Assembly (NCBI RefSeq): GCF_900109605.1
Contig: NZ_FOAM01000008.1
Coordinates: 62,001 to 126,000 of the forward strand
DNA from: Xaviernesmea oryzae
GTDB lineage: Bacteria > Pseudomonadota > Alphaproteobacteria > Rhizobiales > Rhizobiaceae
Direction of reading: 5' to 3'
DNA length: 64,000 bases
A program made the translations under genes and the position numbers. Under the pieces are notes generated by a model, which did no database searches, had not been told where the DNA came from, and was given only the letters and a program-made list of their open reading frames with translations. This document shows positions 34,961 through 43,826 of the stretch, one piece after another (positions within the stretch are counted from its first letter, which is position 1; each line of letters begins with the position of its first letter).

Positions 34961-35698
34961 TCAGCCGGCGAGATTGCCGTAGCGTACCGAGTAGATCCGA
35001 TCGCGACCGAGAAGATGCGCGGTGAGCCGGCTGCGGTCGAACAGGCCGTGCATGGCCTTGTGGTCGAGGTCCAGCCCGCCCGCCAGCGTGCCGAAGGCCG
35101 GCATGATCAGGCGGCGTCCATCCGTCGCAAAACAGGGCCGGCGCACCGTGCCGCCCCTGCGGGTGACGGAGGCTGACGGGTGAAGATGGCCGGCGATCTC
35201 ACCAGGTGTTGCGTCCGGGCTCGGCTCGTGCCGGAAGGTTAGGCCGTCCAGATGCAGGACGCTGGCGGCCATGCCGGGAAGATCGGCCACGCCATCCGGA
35301 TCGTGATTGCCGAGAATGAACAGGAATTCCCGCCCGCGCATGATGCCATCCAGCCGCTCGCGGAAGAGAGCCGGCATCAGGGCCGCCCCACGCCGGTCAT
35401 GGAAAGTGTCGCCAAGGCTCAAGACCCGCTTGGGATCGTGGCGCAGGATCACCTGTTCCAGACGGGCCATCTGCGCCAGCGTGTCATAGGGCGGCAACAG
35501 GCTGCCGCGCCGGGCAAAGGCGGCGCCACGCTCCAGATGCAGGTCGGACACGATCAGCATCGACTGCGCCGGCAGGAACAGCGCGCCGGAGGGATCGCAC
35601 AGCGCTTCCACGCCTTGAATGACAATGCGCTCGAAGCGATAGGCAGGTCCGGTCTGCCGCGATGACGGCGGATAGGGCCCGGTCGAGGAAAATTTCAT
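34961..35698 (-). CDS. pdeM: PdeM-type metallophosphoesterase (ligase-associated DNA damage response)
   Basis: A 245-residue calcineurin-like phosphoesterase. All metal motifs are visible: SDLHLERG, GDTFHD, GNHD and GHLHP, preceded by the family stretch GVEALCDPSGALFLP. The family is genetically linked to a DNA ligase and an Lhr-like helicase in proposed DNA repair islands. The start is uncertain: ATG 35698 gives a normal N-terminus, whereas ATG 35776 overlaps the helicase stop (ATGA) and would add 26 unusual residues but allow coupled translation. Confidence 0.85.
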   Translation of the reverse strand: MKFSSTGPYPPSSRQTGPAYRFERIVIQGVEALCDPSGALFLPAQSMLIVSDLHLERGAAFARRGSLLPPYDTLAQMARLEQVILRHDPKRVLSLGDTFHDRRGAALMPALFRERLDGIMRGREFLFILGNHDPDGVADLPGMAASVLHLDGLTFRHEPSPDATPGEIAGHLHPSASVTRRGGTVRRPCFATDGRRLIMPAFGTLAGGLDLDHKAMHGLFDRSRLTAHLLGRDRIYSVRYGNLAG

Positions 35699-35772
35699 GC
35701 GTGTCGTTGGTCTCGTTGTTGGAAGCGACAAGGCAGCCTTGCCTGTTCGCCCCGTCCATGGCCGCCGCGCCC

Positions 35773-38289
35773 TCATCCCTCGGCCATCGCCTGCGTCAGC
35801 AGGTCGTCTTCCGCCGCCTCGGCCAGAAGCAGGTCCTGCCCGCCGCCCGGCACGGCCTCGCGGCCGATCTCCAGCATCACGGGCACGGCCAGCGGCGAGA
35901 CACGATCGAGCGGCCGATGGGTGATGTGGCGCTTGATTCGCCTGAGCATATCGCCAAGCCGGCCAATATCCAAAAGCCCTGTTGCCGCATCCTCGCGCGT
36001 GGCCCGAAGCAGGATGTGGTCGGGCTCGTGGCTGCGCAGCACGTCATAGATCAGGTCGCTGGAGACGGTCATCTGCCGCCCTGTCTTCTCACGTCCGGGA
36101 TGGCGCGGTTCGATCAGGCCGGAGATAATCGCGCAATTGCGGAAGGTGCGCTTCAGCAGATAGCTCTCGTCCAGCCAGGCTTCGAGATCGTCGCCCAGCA
36201 TGTCCTCGTCGAACAGGTCTTCAAGCGATGGGCGCTCCCGCGTGAAGGCAAGACCCAGATCCTCCGTCGCCCAGATCGCCAGGGAATAATCGGTGGCAAC
36301 GAAGCCCATGGGGCGCAGGCCTGCCCGATCGAGCCTGCGCGTGAGCAGCATGCCGAGGGTCTGGTGCGCAAGCCGCCCCTCGAAGGCATAGGCAACCATG
36401 AAAAAGCGGTTGCCGCGCGGAAAGCTCTCGATCAACAGCTCGTCTTCCGCCGGCAGCATGGAGAGATCCTGCTGGAGCGCGAGCCAGTCGCGCACCTGGT
36501 CGGGAAGGGCGTCGTGCCCGGATGGATTGGCCAGCATGCGCCGGACCTGCGCAGCCAGATAGGTGGAAAGCGGAAATTTGCCCCCGGCATAAGACGGCAC
36601 CTTTGGGTCGAGCGCATAGCCTTGGCTCACAAGGCATTCGCTCTCGCGAATGCCTTCGAAGCGCACCACCTTGCCAGAGAAGAGAAATGTATCGCCCGGC
36701 GAGAGCATTTCGAGGAAGAACTCCTCCACCTTGCCAAGCGACATGCCGCCGCGCCCCAGCCGCCCACGCGCATTCTTCGAAACGAGGCGGACATTGAGAA
36801 CAGGCGATTCGATGATCGTGCCGATGTTCAGCCGGTATTGCTGGGCGACCTTGGGGTTCGACACGCGCCAGAGCCCATCCTCCGTCTTGCGGATGCGGGC
36901 ATAGCGCTCGTAGACGCGCAAGGCATAGCCGCCGGTGGCGACGAAATCGATGATCCGCTCGAAGGTTTCCCAGTCGAGCCCGGCATAGGGCGAAGCGCTG
37001 GTGATCTCGTCGTAAAGCTCCAGTGGATCGAAGGAGGCGGCGCAGGCCATGCCGAGAACATGCTGGGCCAGCACATCCAGCGCACCGCGCCCGACAGGCG
37101 GCGTATCCTGGGCGCCGAGATAGTTGGCGTCGAGCGCCGCCTGGCATTCCATCACCTCGAAACGGTTGGCCGGCACGAGGATTGCGCGGCTTGGCTCGTC
37201 CATGCGGTGATTGGCGCGGCCGATGCGCTGGGCGAGCCGGCTTGCCCCCTTGGGCGCGCCGACATGGATGACGAGATCGACATCGCCCCAGTCGATGCCG
37301 AGATCGAGCGTCGATGTGGCGACGACGGCGCGCAGCCGGTTCTCGGCCATGGCGGCTTCCACCTTGCGCCGCTGGCCGACATCGAGCGAGCCGTGATGCA
37401 GGGCGATCGGCAGATTGTCGTCGTTGATCGTCCACAGCGCCTGGAAGAGCCGCTCTGCCTGGCTGCGGGTGTTGACGAAGAGCAGGGTGGTGCGGTGGCG
37501 CTTCAGCGCTTCATACACCTCGCCCATGGCATATTCGGCCCGATGCCCGGCCCAGGGCACGCGGGTTTCGGTATGCAGAATGGAAATCTCCGGCCTGGCC
37601 CCGCCCTCGATCTTGACGAGCCCCGCATGGCGCGAGGCCCCCTCGACCTGACCGACCAGCCAGCGCTGCAGGTCCATCGGGTCGGCGACCGTCGCCGACA
37701 GTCCGATGGCGCGCATATCCGGTGCCAGCCGGCGTAGCCTTGCAAGGCCGAGCGAGAGAAGGTGGCCGCGCTTGGAGGTGACCAGCGAATGCAGCTCGTC
37801 GAAGATGACGAAGCGCAGATCCTTGAAGAAGCGCTCGGCCTCGCCATTGGCCAGCAGCAGCGCCAGCTGTTCCGGCGTGGTCAGGAGAATATCGGGCGGA
37901 TTGACGCGCTGGCGCTGGCGCTTGCCCTGCGGCGTATCGCCCGTGCGATTCTCGATGCGGATCGGCAGGGCCATCTCGGTCACCGGTCCGGTCAGATTGC
38001 GCTCGATATCGACGGCCAGGGCCTTGAGCGGTGAAATGTAGAGCGTATGGATACCGGCAAAGCCCGAGCCCGGCGGAATGCGGCCGCGCTGGCTCAGCGA
38101 GACGAGCGACGGCAGGAAACCCGCCAGGGTCTTGCCCGCGCCGGTCGGAGCGATCAGCAACATGTCCTCGCCCGCGCCAACGCGCGACAGCAGCCCGAGC
38201 TGATGCGGCCGCGGCTGCCAGCCCTTTTTCTCGAACCATTGGCGGAAAGGGGCAGGCAGCGTGTCCGGGCTATCCATCGTCCTGTCCAC
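35773..38289 (-). CDS. ligase-associated Lhr-like DEXH-box DNA helicase
   Basis: An 838-residue superfamily 2 helicase. The motifs are APTGAGKT (Walker A), TTPEQLALLL, FDELH (DEXH box), GLSATV (motif III), FVNTRSQAERLF (motif IV), and ATSTLDLGIDWGDVD with QRIGRANHR (motifs V/VI). A winged-helix and Lhr-core C-terminal region follows. It starts at GTG 38289, with AAGGGAG 7 bases upstream. The pairing with PdeM is characteristic; the companion ATP-dependent ligase and nuclease genes are not in the window. Confidence 0.9.
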   Translation of the reverse strand: MDRTMDSPDTLPAPFRQWFEKKGWQPRPHQLGLLSRVGAGEDMLLIAPTGAGKTLAGFLPSLVSLSQRGRIPPGSGFAGIHTLYISPLKALAVDIERNLTGPVTEMALPIRIENRTGDTPQGKRQRQRVNPPDILLTTPEQLALLLANGEAERFFKDLRFVIFDELHSLVTSKRGHLLSLGLARLRRLAPDMRAIGLSATVADPMDLQRWLVGQVEGASRHAGLVKIEGGARPEISILHTETRVPWAGHRAEYAMGEVYEALKRHRTTLLFVNTRSQAERLFQALWTINDDNLPIALHHGSLDVGQRRKVEAAMAENRLRAVVATSTLDLGIDWGDVDLVIHVGAPKGASRLAQRIGRANHRMDEPSRAILVPANRFEVMECQAALDANYLGAQDTPPVGRGALDVLAQHVLGMACAASFDPLELYDEITSASPYAGLDWETFERIIDFVATGGYALRVYERYARIRKTEDGLWRVSNPKVAQQYRLNIGTIIESPVLNVRLVSKNARGRLGRGGMSLGKVEEFFLEMLSPGDTFLFSGKVVRFEGIRESECLVSQGYALDPKVPSYAGGKFPLSTYLAAQVRRMLANPSGHDALPDQVRDWLALQQDLSMLPAEDELLIESFPRGNRFFMVAYAFEGRLAHQTLGMLLTRRLDRAGLRPMGFVATDYSLAIWATEDLGLAFTRERPSLEDLFDEDMLGDDLEAWLDESYLLKRTFRNCAIISGLIEPRHPGREKTGRQMTVSSDLIYDVLRSHEPDHILLRATREDAATGLLDIGRLGDMLRRIKRHITHRPLDRVSPLAVPVMLEIGREAVPGGGQDLLLAEAAEDDLLTQAMAEG

Positions 38290-38485
38290 GCAAACTCCCT
38301 TTCGGCCTGGAGTGGGATGGCGACACCCGCGGCAGTTGCCGCCGCAAATCCCGTTCTCGCCCTGTCATGTTGGTCATGCTTGAGACGTCAGACTGTATCG
38401 GTCCAAAATCACCATGATCCGGAGGCAGCCCGTTGCCATGACCGAAAATAGGTCTGTGCCTGCGGGAATTGAAGAGCGGACTGCT

Positions 38486-39745
38486 TCAGGCGAAGCGGGC
38501 AGGGGAAAAGGGCATGGGATCGGCGAAAGGGGTTTCGCCTGTTATCAGCTCCGCCAGAAGCCGGCCGCTGGCCGGTCCCAACGTCAGCCCATGATGGGCA
38601 TGGCCGAAATCGCACCAGAGGCCAGCCTGGCGCGGGACTGGGCCGATCAGCGGCTTCATATCGGGCAGGCATGGGCGCAGGCCCAGCCACGGCTCGGCCT
38701 CGACAGGCGGACCCAGCGGCAGAAGCCCACGCGCCGCCACCTCGCAGGCCTGGATTTGCGCCAGATTGACGGGACTGTCGGCAGCCGCGAATTCGATGCC
38801 GGTCGTCAGCCGCAGGCCCTGGCGCATGGGTGCAAGCACATAGCCGGCCTGCTCATCCACCACGGGCCGTTCCGGCATCAGGCCTTCCGGCTGAGCGTAA
38901 TGGCGGTGATAGCCGCGCTTGACCGCCATTGGCACCTTGAGCCCGAAGCGCGCAATGAGCGCTGCCGACTGCGGACCCAGCGCCACAACGGCCTGCCTGC
39001 CTTCAAGGCGCCCGACTTCGGTTTCGACCGACCAGCCGGCCGCCTCCTGCCGCAGCGTCTCGGCATGGCCGCGCAGCACCTGTCCGCCCGACCGGCGAAA
39101 GAGTTCGGCATAGGCCTTGGTCAGCGCCAGCGGGTCTTCCACTGTCAGAGGATCGCGCCAATGCACCGCGCCGGCAATGGCGTTTCGACCCGTTCGATAG
39201 GCGGGCTCCAGAGCGAGAAAGGCATCGCTATCGAGGATCGAGACCGAGAGCCCGTGCGAGGCGCGAAAGCCCTCGCCCTCCCGCGCTGCGGCCTCGAAGC
39301 TGGCCTGGCTCTTGTAGAGAGAGATCCAGCCGCCGGCCCGCATCAATGTCGATGCGCCCGCGCGCTCGGCCAGTGCCTGATGCTCCGTGATCGAGGCCTC
39401 GATCAGCGGCAGAAGTGCCGCGGCCGAGGCCTGCAGCGCATCAGGGGCGGATGCGCGCCAATAGCCCAGCAGAAAGGGCGCGATCCGGGCGAGGAATCTT
39501 GGATCGTAGCGCACGTCCGAGCGCCGGTTGAGGCCGTAGGCAAAGAGGGCCGAGAGCTTGCGCGGAAAGGCATAGGGCACCACGGAGGAGCGCTCGATCA
39601 GCCCGGCATTGCCATAGCTCGTGCCCCGGCCGGGCTCTGCGCGATCGACCAGCACGACGGAACGGCCGCGCGCCTGAAGATGCAACGCCGCACTGACGCC
39701 GATGATGCCAGCGCCCAGGACGAGACAGTCAGTTGTCATGAACAT
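38486..39745 (-). CDS. FAD-dependent D-amino-acid dehydrogenase (DadA-like)
   Basis: A 419-residue flavoprotein of the DAO family. The FAD dinucleotide fold is at the N-terminus (CLVLGAGIIGVSAALHLQARG, then VVLVDRAEPGRGTSYGNAG). Substrate-domain elements include GAVHWRDPLTVEDP and the closing GLRPCLPDMKPLIG and DFGHAHHGLTLGPASG. It deaminates D-amino acids to keto acids at the membrane. It lies downstream of an amino-acid binding protein gene on the same strand (142-base gap), suggesting use of imported amino acids. It starts at ATG 39745 or 39739. Confidence 0.85.
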   Translation of the reverse strand: MFMTTDCLVLGAGIIGVSAALHLQARGRSVVLVDRAEPGRGTSYGNAGLIERSSVVPYAFPRKLSALFAYGLNRRSDVRYDPRFLARIAPFLLGYWRASAPDALQASAAALLPLIEASITEHQALAERAGASTLMRAGGWISLYKSQASFEAAAREGEGFRASHGLSVSILDSDAFLALEPAYRTGRNAIAGAVHWRDPLTVEDPLALTKAYAELFRRSGGQVLRGHAETLRQEAAGWSVETEVGRLEGRQAVVALGPQSAALIARFGLKVPMAVKRGYHRHYAQPEGLMPERPVVDEQAGYVLAPMRQGLRLTTGIEFAAADSPVNLAQIQACEVAARGLLPLGPPVEAEPWLGLRPCLPDMKPLIGPVPRQAGLWCDFGHAHHGLTLGPASGRLLAELITGETPFADPMPFSPARFA

Positions 39746-39887
39746 TCACCAGCAATCGCGCCACAGGGCTTCCCCCGCGCCCCGATCGATGGGCGCCTAC
39801 CGCAGCGGACAAGCCAAAAGGCAAAGGGGAAAAAGACTGCGCCAGGCCTGGCTCAATGCCCGGCCCGGCGCAGATCGACTCGATGAA

Positions 39888-40637
39888 TCAATAGATATCG
39901 AAGGGGAAATATTTTCGGGTGATCTTGGTATAGGTGCCGTTCTTGACGATCGCATCGATTGCCGCGTTGAACTTTTCCTTCAGCGGATCGCCCTGGCGCA
40001 GGCCGATGCCCACCTCGGTCTGCGTGTCGGGTACGTCGCCAAGCAGCTTGCAGCAATCCTTGCCGGCTTTGTTCAGGAAGTCGACCAGCACGAACTTGTC
40101 GGTGATCAGCGCATCGAGACGGCCGTTCTGCAGGTCCGCCGTCGCCTCGTCATTGCTCGGATAGAGCTTCACCTCGGCCCCGGCCTTGCCATAGTGATCC
40201 TCGGCATAGTCGGCCTGGGTGGTGGAGCCCTGCGCGCCGATCGCCTTGCCCTTCAGGGCTTCGGGCGTCACGCCGGTGATCGTGCTGTCCTTTGGCACGC
40301 CGATCGACAGCGGCTGGGAGTAGTATTTCTTCGAGAAGTCGATCTTCTTCTTCCGCTCTTCGGTGATCGACATGGAGGCGATGATCGCATCGAACTTCTT
40401 GGCGGTCAGCGCCGGGATCATGCCATCCCATTCCTGGGAGACGATCTTGCACTTGGCCTTCATTTCATCGCAGAGCGCATTGGCGATATCGACATCGAGA
40501 CCCTTCAGGCTGCCATCCGTGTCGACATAGTTGAAGGGCGGGTAGGCGCCCTCGGTGGCGATGGTGATCGTGTCTTGGGCCTGTGCCAGCTGGGTTGCGG
40601 CCAGCAGCACCGCCGCTGCCATCAAAATCTTCTTCAC
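39888..40637 (-). CDS. amino-acid ABC transporter substrate-binding protein (Lys/Arg/His type)
   Basis: A 249-residue periplasmic receptor with signal peptide VKKILMAAAVLLAATQLAQA-QD. The binding signature is ITIATEGAYPPFNYVDTDGSLKGLDVDIANAL, then ERKKKIDFSKKYYSQPL, ending YTKITRKYFPFDIY; this is the cationic amino-acid/opine receptor subgroup. The start is GTG 40637, with AAGGGG 8 bases upstream. No permease or ATPase genes follow; the downstream gene is the DadA-like enzyme. Confidence 0.88.
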   Translation of the reverse strand: MKKILMAAAVLLAATQLAQAQDTITIATEGAYPPFNYVDTDGSLKGLDVDIANALCDEMKAKCKIVSQEWDGMIPALTAKKFDAIIASMSITEERKKKIDFSKKYYSQPLSIGVPKDSTITGVTPEALKGKAIGAQGSTTQADYAEDHYGKAGAEVKLYPSNDEATADLQNGRLDALITDKFVLVDFLNKAGKDCCKLLGDVPDTQTEVGIGLRQGDPLKEKFNAAIDAIVKNGTYTKITRKYFPFDIY

Positions 40638-40778
40638 GCGCGTTCCCCTTGTTTGCGCCGCCCTGGCTGAGCGGCAGGCGAAGATTAGCGCAGTTGCCGC
40701 GTTGCACAAGCGCTTCTCTGACGAGCGGCAAGATGTCGCTCGTTGTCGCCGGTTCCCAGTGCTTGCCTTTTTCCCAAA

Positions 40779-40801
40779 TCGCGGATAAAAATTATCCACG
40801 A
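40779..40801. promoter_or_regulatory. palindromic operator of the Rrf2 operon
   Basis: The arms TCGCGGATAA and TTATCCACGA around AAA match at 9 of 10 positions; the inner six pairs (GGATAA/TTATCC) are perfect. It ends 14 bases before the Rrf2 start codon, over the likely promoter, as expected for autorepression by an Rrf2 dimer. Confidence 0.72.
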
Positions 40802-40815
40802 TTAGGAGATGGCTT

Positions 40816-41349
40816 ATGAAACTTGGCGAGGGTGTCGAACAGGCGATCCATTGCGTAGCGCTGCTATCAGGGCTTGAGCCCGGCGCCGTGGTCTCGGCCG
40901 CCGCGCTCGCGGCCTTCCATGGCGTCTCCGTCAGCTATCTCCTCAAGCACCTCCAGGCGCTGTCTTCCTCCACCGGCCTTCTTGAAACCGTGCCCGGCCC
41001 GCGTGGCGGCTACAGGCTGGCGAGGCCGGCTTCCGCTATATCGTTGCTCGACATCGTCCTCGCGCTCGAAGGGCTCGCGCCGGCCTTTCGCTGTGCCGAG
41101 ATCCGCCAGCGCGGCCCCGATCCCTTGCCTGGCCGCTATTTCGCCAAGCCCTGCGGCATTGCCGCCGCCATGTTGAAGGCAGAGCGCGCCTATCGCGCGG
41201 AGCTTGCGCGCGTGACCATCGCCGATGTCGTTGCCGGACTGGCCGCCGAAGATAGCGATGGCGCCATTGCCGCGCGCGGCTGCGCCTTTCTCACCCTTCA
41301 TCAACGCCGGCCCGGCCAAGGTGCTGCGCCGGCCCTCAAGGAGACCTGA
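40816..41349 (+). CDS. Rrf2-family transcriptional regulator
   Basis: A 177-residue winged-helix regulator: MKLGEGVEQAIHCVALL at the start, recognition region GVSVSYLLKHLQALSSSTGLLETVPGPRGGYRLAR, and a dimerization helix. Three Cys (in IHCVAL, FRCAEI and KPCGIA) lie before residue 120, but they do not match the spaced three-Cys cluster of IscR/NsrR exactly, so Fe-S sensing is uncertain; thiol-based sensing is possible. AGGAG precedes the ATG. The next gene begins 2 bases after the stop. Confidence 0.88.
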   Translation: MKLGEGVEQAIHCVALLSGLEPGAVVSAAALAAFHGVSVSYLLKHLQALSSSTGLLETVPGPRGGYRLARPASAISLLDIVLALEGLAPAFRCAEIRQRGPDPLPGRYFAKPCGIAAAMLKAERAYRAELARVTIADVVAGLAAEDSDGAIAARGCAFLTLHQRRPGQGAAPALKET

Positions 41350-41351
41350 CG

Positions 41352-41813
41352 ATGCAAACCCGCCTGAATTTCGCCAAGGCCGCACCGGCTGCCTACAAGG
41401 CCGTCCTTGCGCTGGAAAGCCATGTCCAGTCCAGCGGGCTGGAGCGGCGTTTCATCCATCTCATCAAGCTGCGCGCATCGCAGATCAATGGCTGCGCCTA
41501 TTGCGTGGACATGCATGTGAAGGAAGCGCGCACCGACGGGCTGAGCGAGCAATGGATCAATCTGATGTGCGTCTGGCGGGAATCGCCCCTTTATGACGCG
41601 CGCGAGCGCGCGCTGCTCGGCTGGGTCGATGCGATCACCGATATCGCCCATGCCGGCGCACCGGATGCCGATTATGCGGCGCTGAAGGCGCATTTTTCCG
41701 AAGCGGAGATGACCGAGATCACCGTGGCGATCGGCACGATCAATATCTGGAACAGGCTGGCCGTCGGCTTCCGGCTTCAGCATCCGATCGATGCTCTGGC
41801 GCAGGTGGCCTGA
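41352..41813 (+). CDS. carboxymuconolactone decarboxylase-family (AhpD-like) protein
   Basis: A 153-residue helical protein with the redox-active CxxC-x3-H motif, CAYCVDMH, which in AhpD acts as a peroxidase reductant. The rest (LIKLRASQINGC, ERALLGWVDAIT, EMTEITVAIGTINIWNRLAVGF) is classic CMD fold. Co-transcription with the Rrf2 regulator suggests a redox- or electrophile-induced defence; this is inference from context. Confidence 0.88.
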   Translation: MQTRLNFAKAAPAAYKAVLALESHVQSSGLERRFIHLIKLRASQINGCAYCVDMHVKEARTDGLSEQWINLMCVWRESPLYDARERALLGWVDAITDIAHAGAPDADYAALKAHFSEAEMTEITVAIGTINIWNRLAVGFRLQHPIDALAQVA

Positions 41814-41850
41814 GGGTGTTCAGCAGCCCTGCGATGGCGCGCGTCTGCCG

Positions 41851-42774
41851 TCAGGCGCGCTGCCGGCCGTTGGCCGCAGGCAGCGCCATCGCATCGATCC
41901 GCGCCCGCTCCGCCAGGAACCTGGCGGAGGCCTTGTCGGCCCCCTTGGCCGTCCAGAGGCTGGCATCCTCGGCATAATCCAGGCTGATCAAGTCGGCGGG
42001 AACGCTGGCAATGCCAGCCGCGAAGCTGCGCGCACCGATCTGCAGGAGGTAATGTGGCAGGATCTGGTCGAGATGATAGTGCGGACCGGCCGCCAGCCCT
42101 GCCAGCAGCACGCGCGCAAGTCGTCCCGCGAAATCACGCGAAAGCGGCGTGTTGCGATAGTAGACAGCGTTGGCGATGATCTTCTGCCAGGGCTTGGCCT
42201 TGTGCGGACGAAAGTTGAAGGCGGCCTGCGCCGTGACAGCGTCGAGCGTCTCCCAGGGGCAGGACCGGGCGATGGTGTCGATATCGAGGATCAGCAGGCG
42301 TTCCACACCCAGGTCCAGAAGCCTGGGCGCACCGACGAACCGCGCGGCGTTATAGTAGATGTTGAGCCGTCGAGGCAGGTCGAGACCGTCGAGCGGATCG
42401 ATCGTCGTGCTCAGCCGGATCGTCCGATAGAGCCGGCGCAGCCGGTCGACCTCGTCCAGAACCGTCTGATCAGGTTGGAGCAGGTGCAGATGAACACAGA
42501 AAGCCTTGCCGATCAGCGCGAGCGACTTGATGAAGGATAAGGCATAGCGGCGGAAATAGGCTGGATCGCAGGCCACGAGGATCACGTCCTGGCCTTTGAG
42601 GTGATCGGTACCCTCAAGCCGAAGCGTGCTGTTCAGCCTGTCCAGCCGGCCGGCCGCGAAGCCCGGCAAGGCCGAAGCGGCCGCGGCCTGAAGATAAAGC
42701 CTGGTCCGCCAGACCAGAGAATGTCTCTTCTTCCGGATCGGCCTAATTTCAAAATCGGTGATGTCGATTGTCAT
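41851..42774 (-). CDS. putative GT-A-fold glycosyltransferase-like protein
   Basis: A 307-residue protein that I cannot place in a named family. It opens with a basic segment, then DVILVACDPAYFRRYALSFIKSL, and at about residue 180 has LLILDIDTIARSCPWE, a DxD-type motif in a predicted strand as in GT8-like glycosyltransferases. NFRPHKAKPWQKI and HYHLDQILPHYLL resemble the acceptor-side and late His/Asp elements of that fold. The start at ATG 42774 gives MTIDITDF; the frame upstream to 42939 is probably non-coding. It is isolated, with no sugar genes next to it. Confidence 0.6.
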   Translation of the reverse strand: MTIDITDFEIRPIRKKRHSLVWRTRLYLQAAAASALPGFAAGRLDRLNSTLRLEGTDHLKGQDVILVACDPAYFRRYALSFIKSLALIGKAFCVHLHLLQPDQTVLDEVDRLRRLYRTIRLSTTIDPLDGLDLPRRLNIYYNAARFVGAPRLLDLGVERLLILDIDTIARSCPWETLDAVTAQAAFNFRPHKAKPWQKIIANAVYYRNTPLSRDFAGRLARVLLAGLAAGPHYHLDQILPHYLLQIGARSFAAGIASVPADLISLDYAEDASLWTAKGADKASARFLAERARIDAMALPAANGRQRA

Positions 42775-43006
42775 CGTGTCAGGGACCGGACGACGAGCCC
42801 TTCCGCATTGCGCGTCTTGCCCGCGGCGCAATACATCATCCCGCCGAACGCAAGAGGGCTCGGAGCGAAGAGGACAGGCCTTTGACGGCCGCCTTCTTCT
42901 TCCCTGACATGGGAAGCGATTGCGGAAAATTTCGGGCACACATCACGATCTGCGAAAATGCAACCGGTGATGCGGCGGACGGATCCGCTACGTCACGTCG
43001 CTGAGC

Positions 43007-43648
43007 TCAAAGCGCGATATAGCGATCCGAGCGGTGATTGATGGCGACGAAGAGATTGAGCACGACGGCGCCAAGGACGGAATAAAGCACGGTCTGCGGC
43101 GTGGTGACGAAGAAGGCGACGGCGAGCACGCCCATGTCGATTACGAGCTGCACCAGCCCGGCGCGGATGCCGAAGCGCTCCTGCATCCAGATGCCGAGAA
43201 TGCCGACGCCCCCGAGGCTGGCGCGGTGGCGGTAAAGCGCCAGAAGACCATAGCCAAGCAGAAGGCCGCCGGTCAGCGCCCCCCAGGCCGGCTGCATGCC
43301 GGCAATCGTAAAGAAGCGTGTCTGCAGATCGGACAAAAGCGCGGTCAGCCCGATGGCGATGAAGGTCTTGAGCGTAAAAGCCAGGCCGAGCCGCTTCAGC
43401 GACAGGTAGAAAAAGGGAAGGTTGAGCAGGAAGAAGGCAAGGCCGAAATTGATGCCGAAGGCGTAATGCAGAAGGAAGGCGACCCCAGCCGTGCTGCCGG
43501 TGAGAAGCCCGGCGCTGGCGAGCATATAGAGCCCTAGGGCTGCCACAAGGCTGCCGGTTATGATGCCCTGTACATCCTCTACAGGCGTGTGGCGCGCAGC
43601 CGTGGAGTTCCAGAAGCCAAGCGTGCTCATCAGCTGTGCCATCGGCAT
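43007..43648 (-). CDS. YitT-family membrane protein
   Basis: A 213-residue protein with five to six hydrophobic helices and the family landmarks QGIITGSLVAALGLYMLASAGLLTGSTAGVAFLL and LGGVGILGIWMQ. YitT proteins are inner-membrane proteins of unknown transport or signalling role; this one lacks the C-terminal DUF2179 domain. It starts at ATG 43648 or 43642. It is single-gene. Confidence 0.85.
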   Translation of the reverse strand: MPMAQLMSTLGFWNSTAARHTPVEDVQGIITGSLVAALGLYMLASAGLLTGSTAGVAFLLHYAFGINFGLAFFLLNLPFFYLSLKRLGLAFTLKTFIAIGLTALLSDLQTRFFTIAGMQPAWGALTGGLLLGYGLLALYRHRASLGGVGILGIWMQERFGIRAGLVQLVIDMGVLAVAFFVTTPQTVLYSVLGAVVLNLFVAINHRSDRYIAL

Positions 43649-43826
43649 GTCTCCGGCAAAAACGCGCTAGCGGGCAAGGCCCCTCAGCGGACAAAACAGG
43701 GAAAGACGACGAAAATTCCGCAGAATGCTCTGCCAACACGCAAATAGTATCAGGCGTTTAGCCCGGTTTCGCAAGCGCGATATGTAAGGAATGCTGACCT
43801 AATTCAAGATCGCAAGAATCGATCGC

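Noticed and set aside
35662-37737. A 691-codon antisense frame over the helicase gene
   Set aside because: It is a composition-driven shadow of a well-defined helicase with all motifs in the sense frame.
38414-39886. A 490-codon frame antisense to the DadA-like gene
   Set aside because: No domain or signal was recognised; the minus strand encodes an intact flavoprotein.
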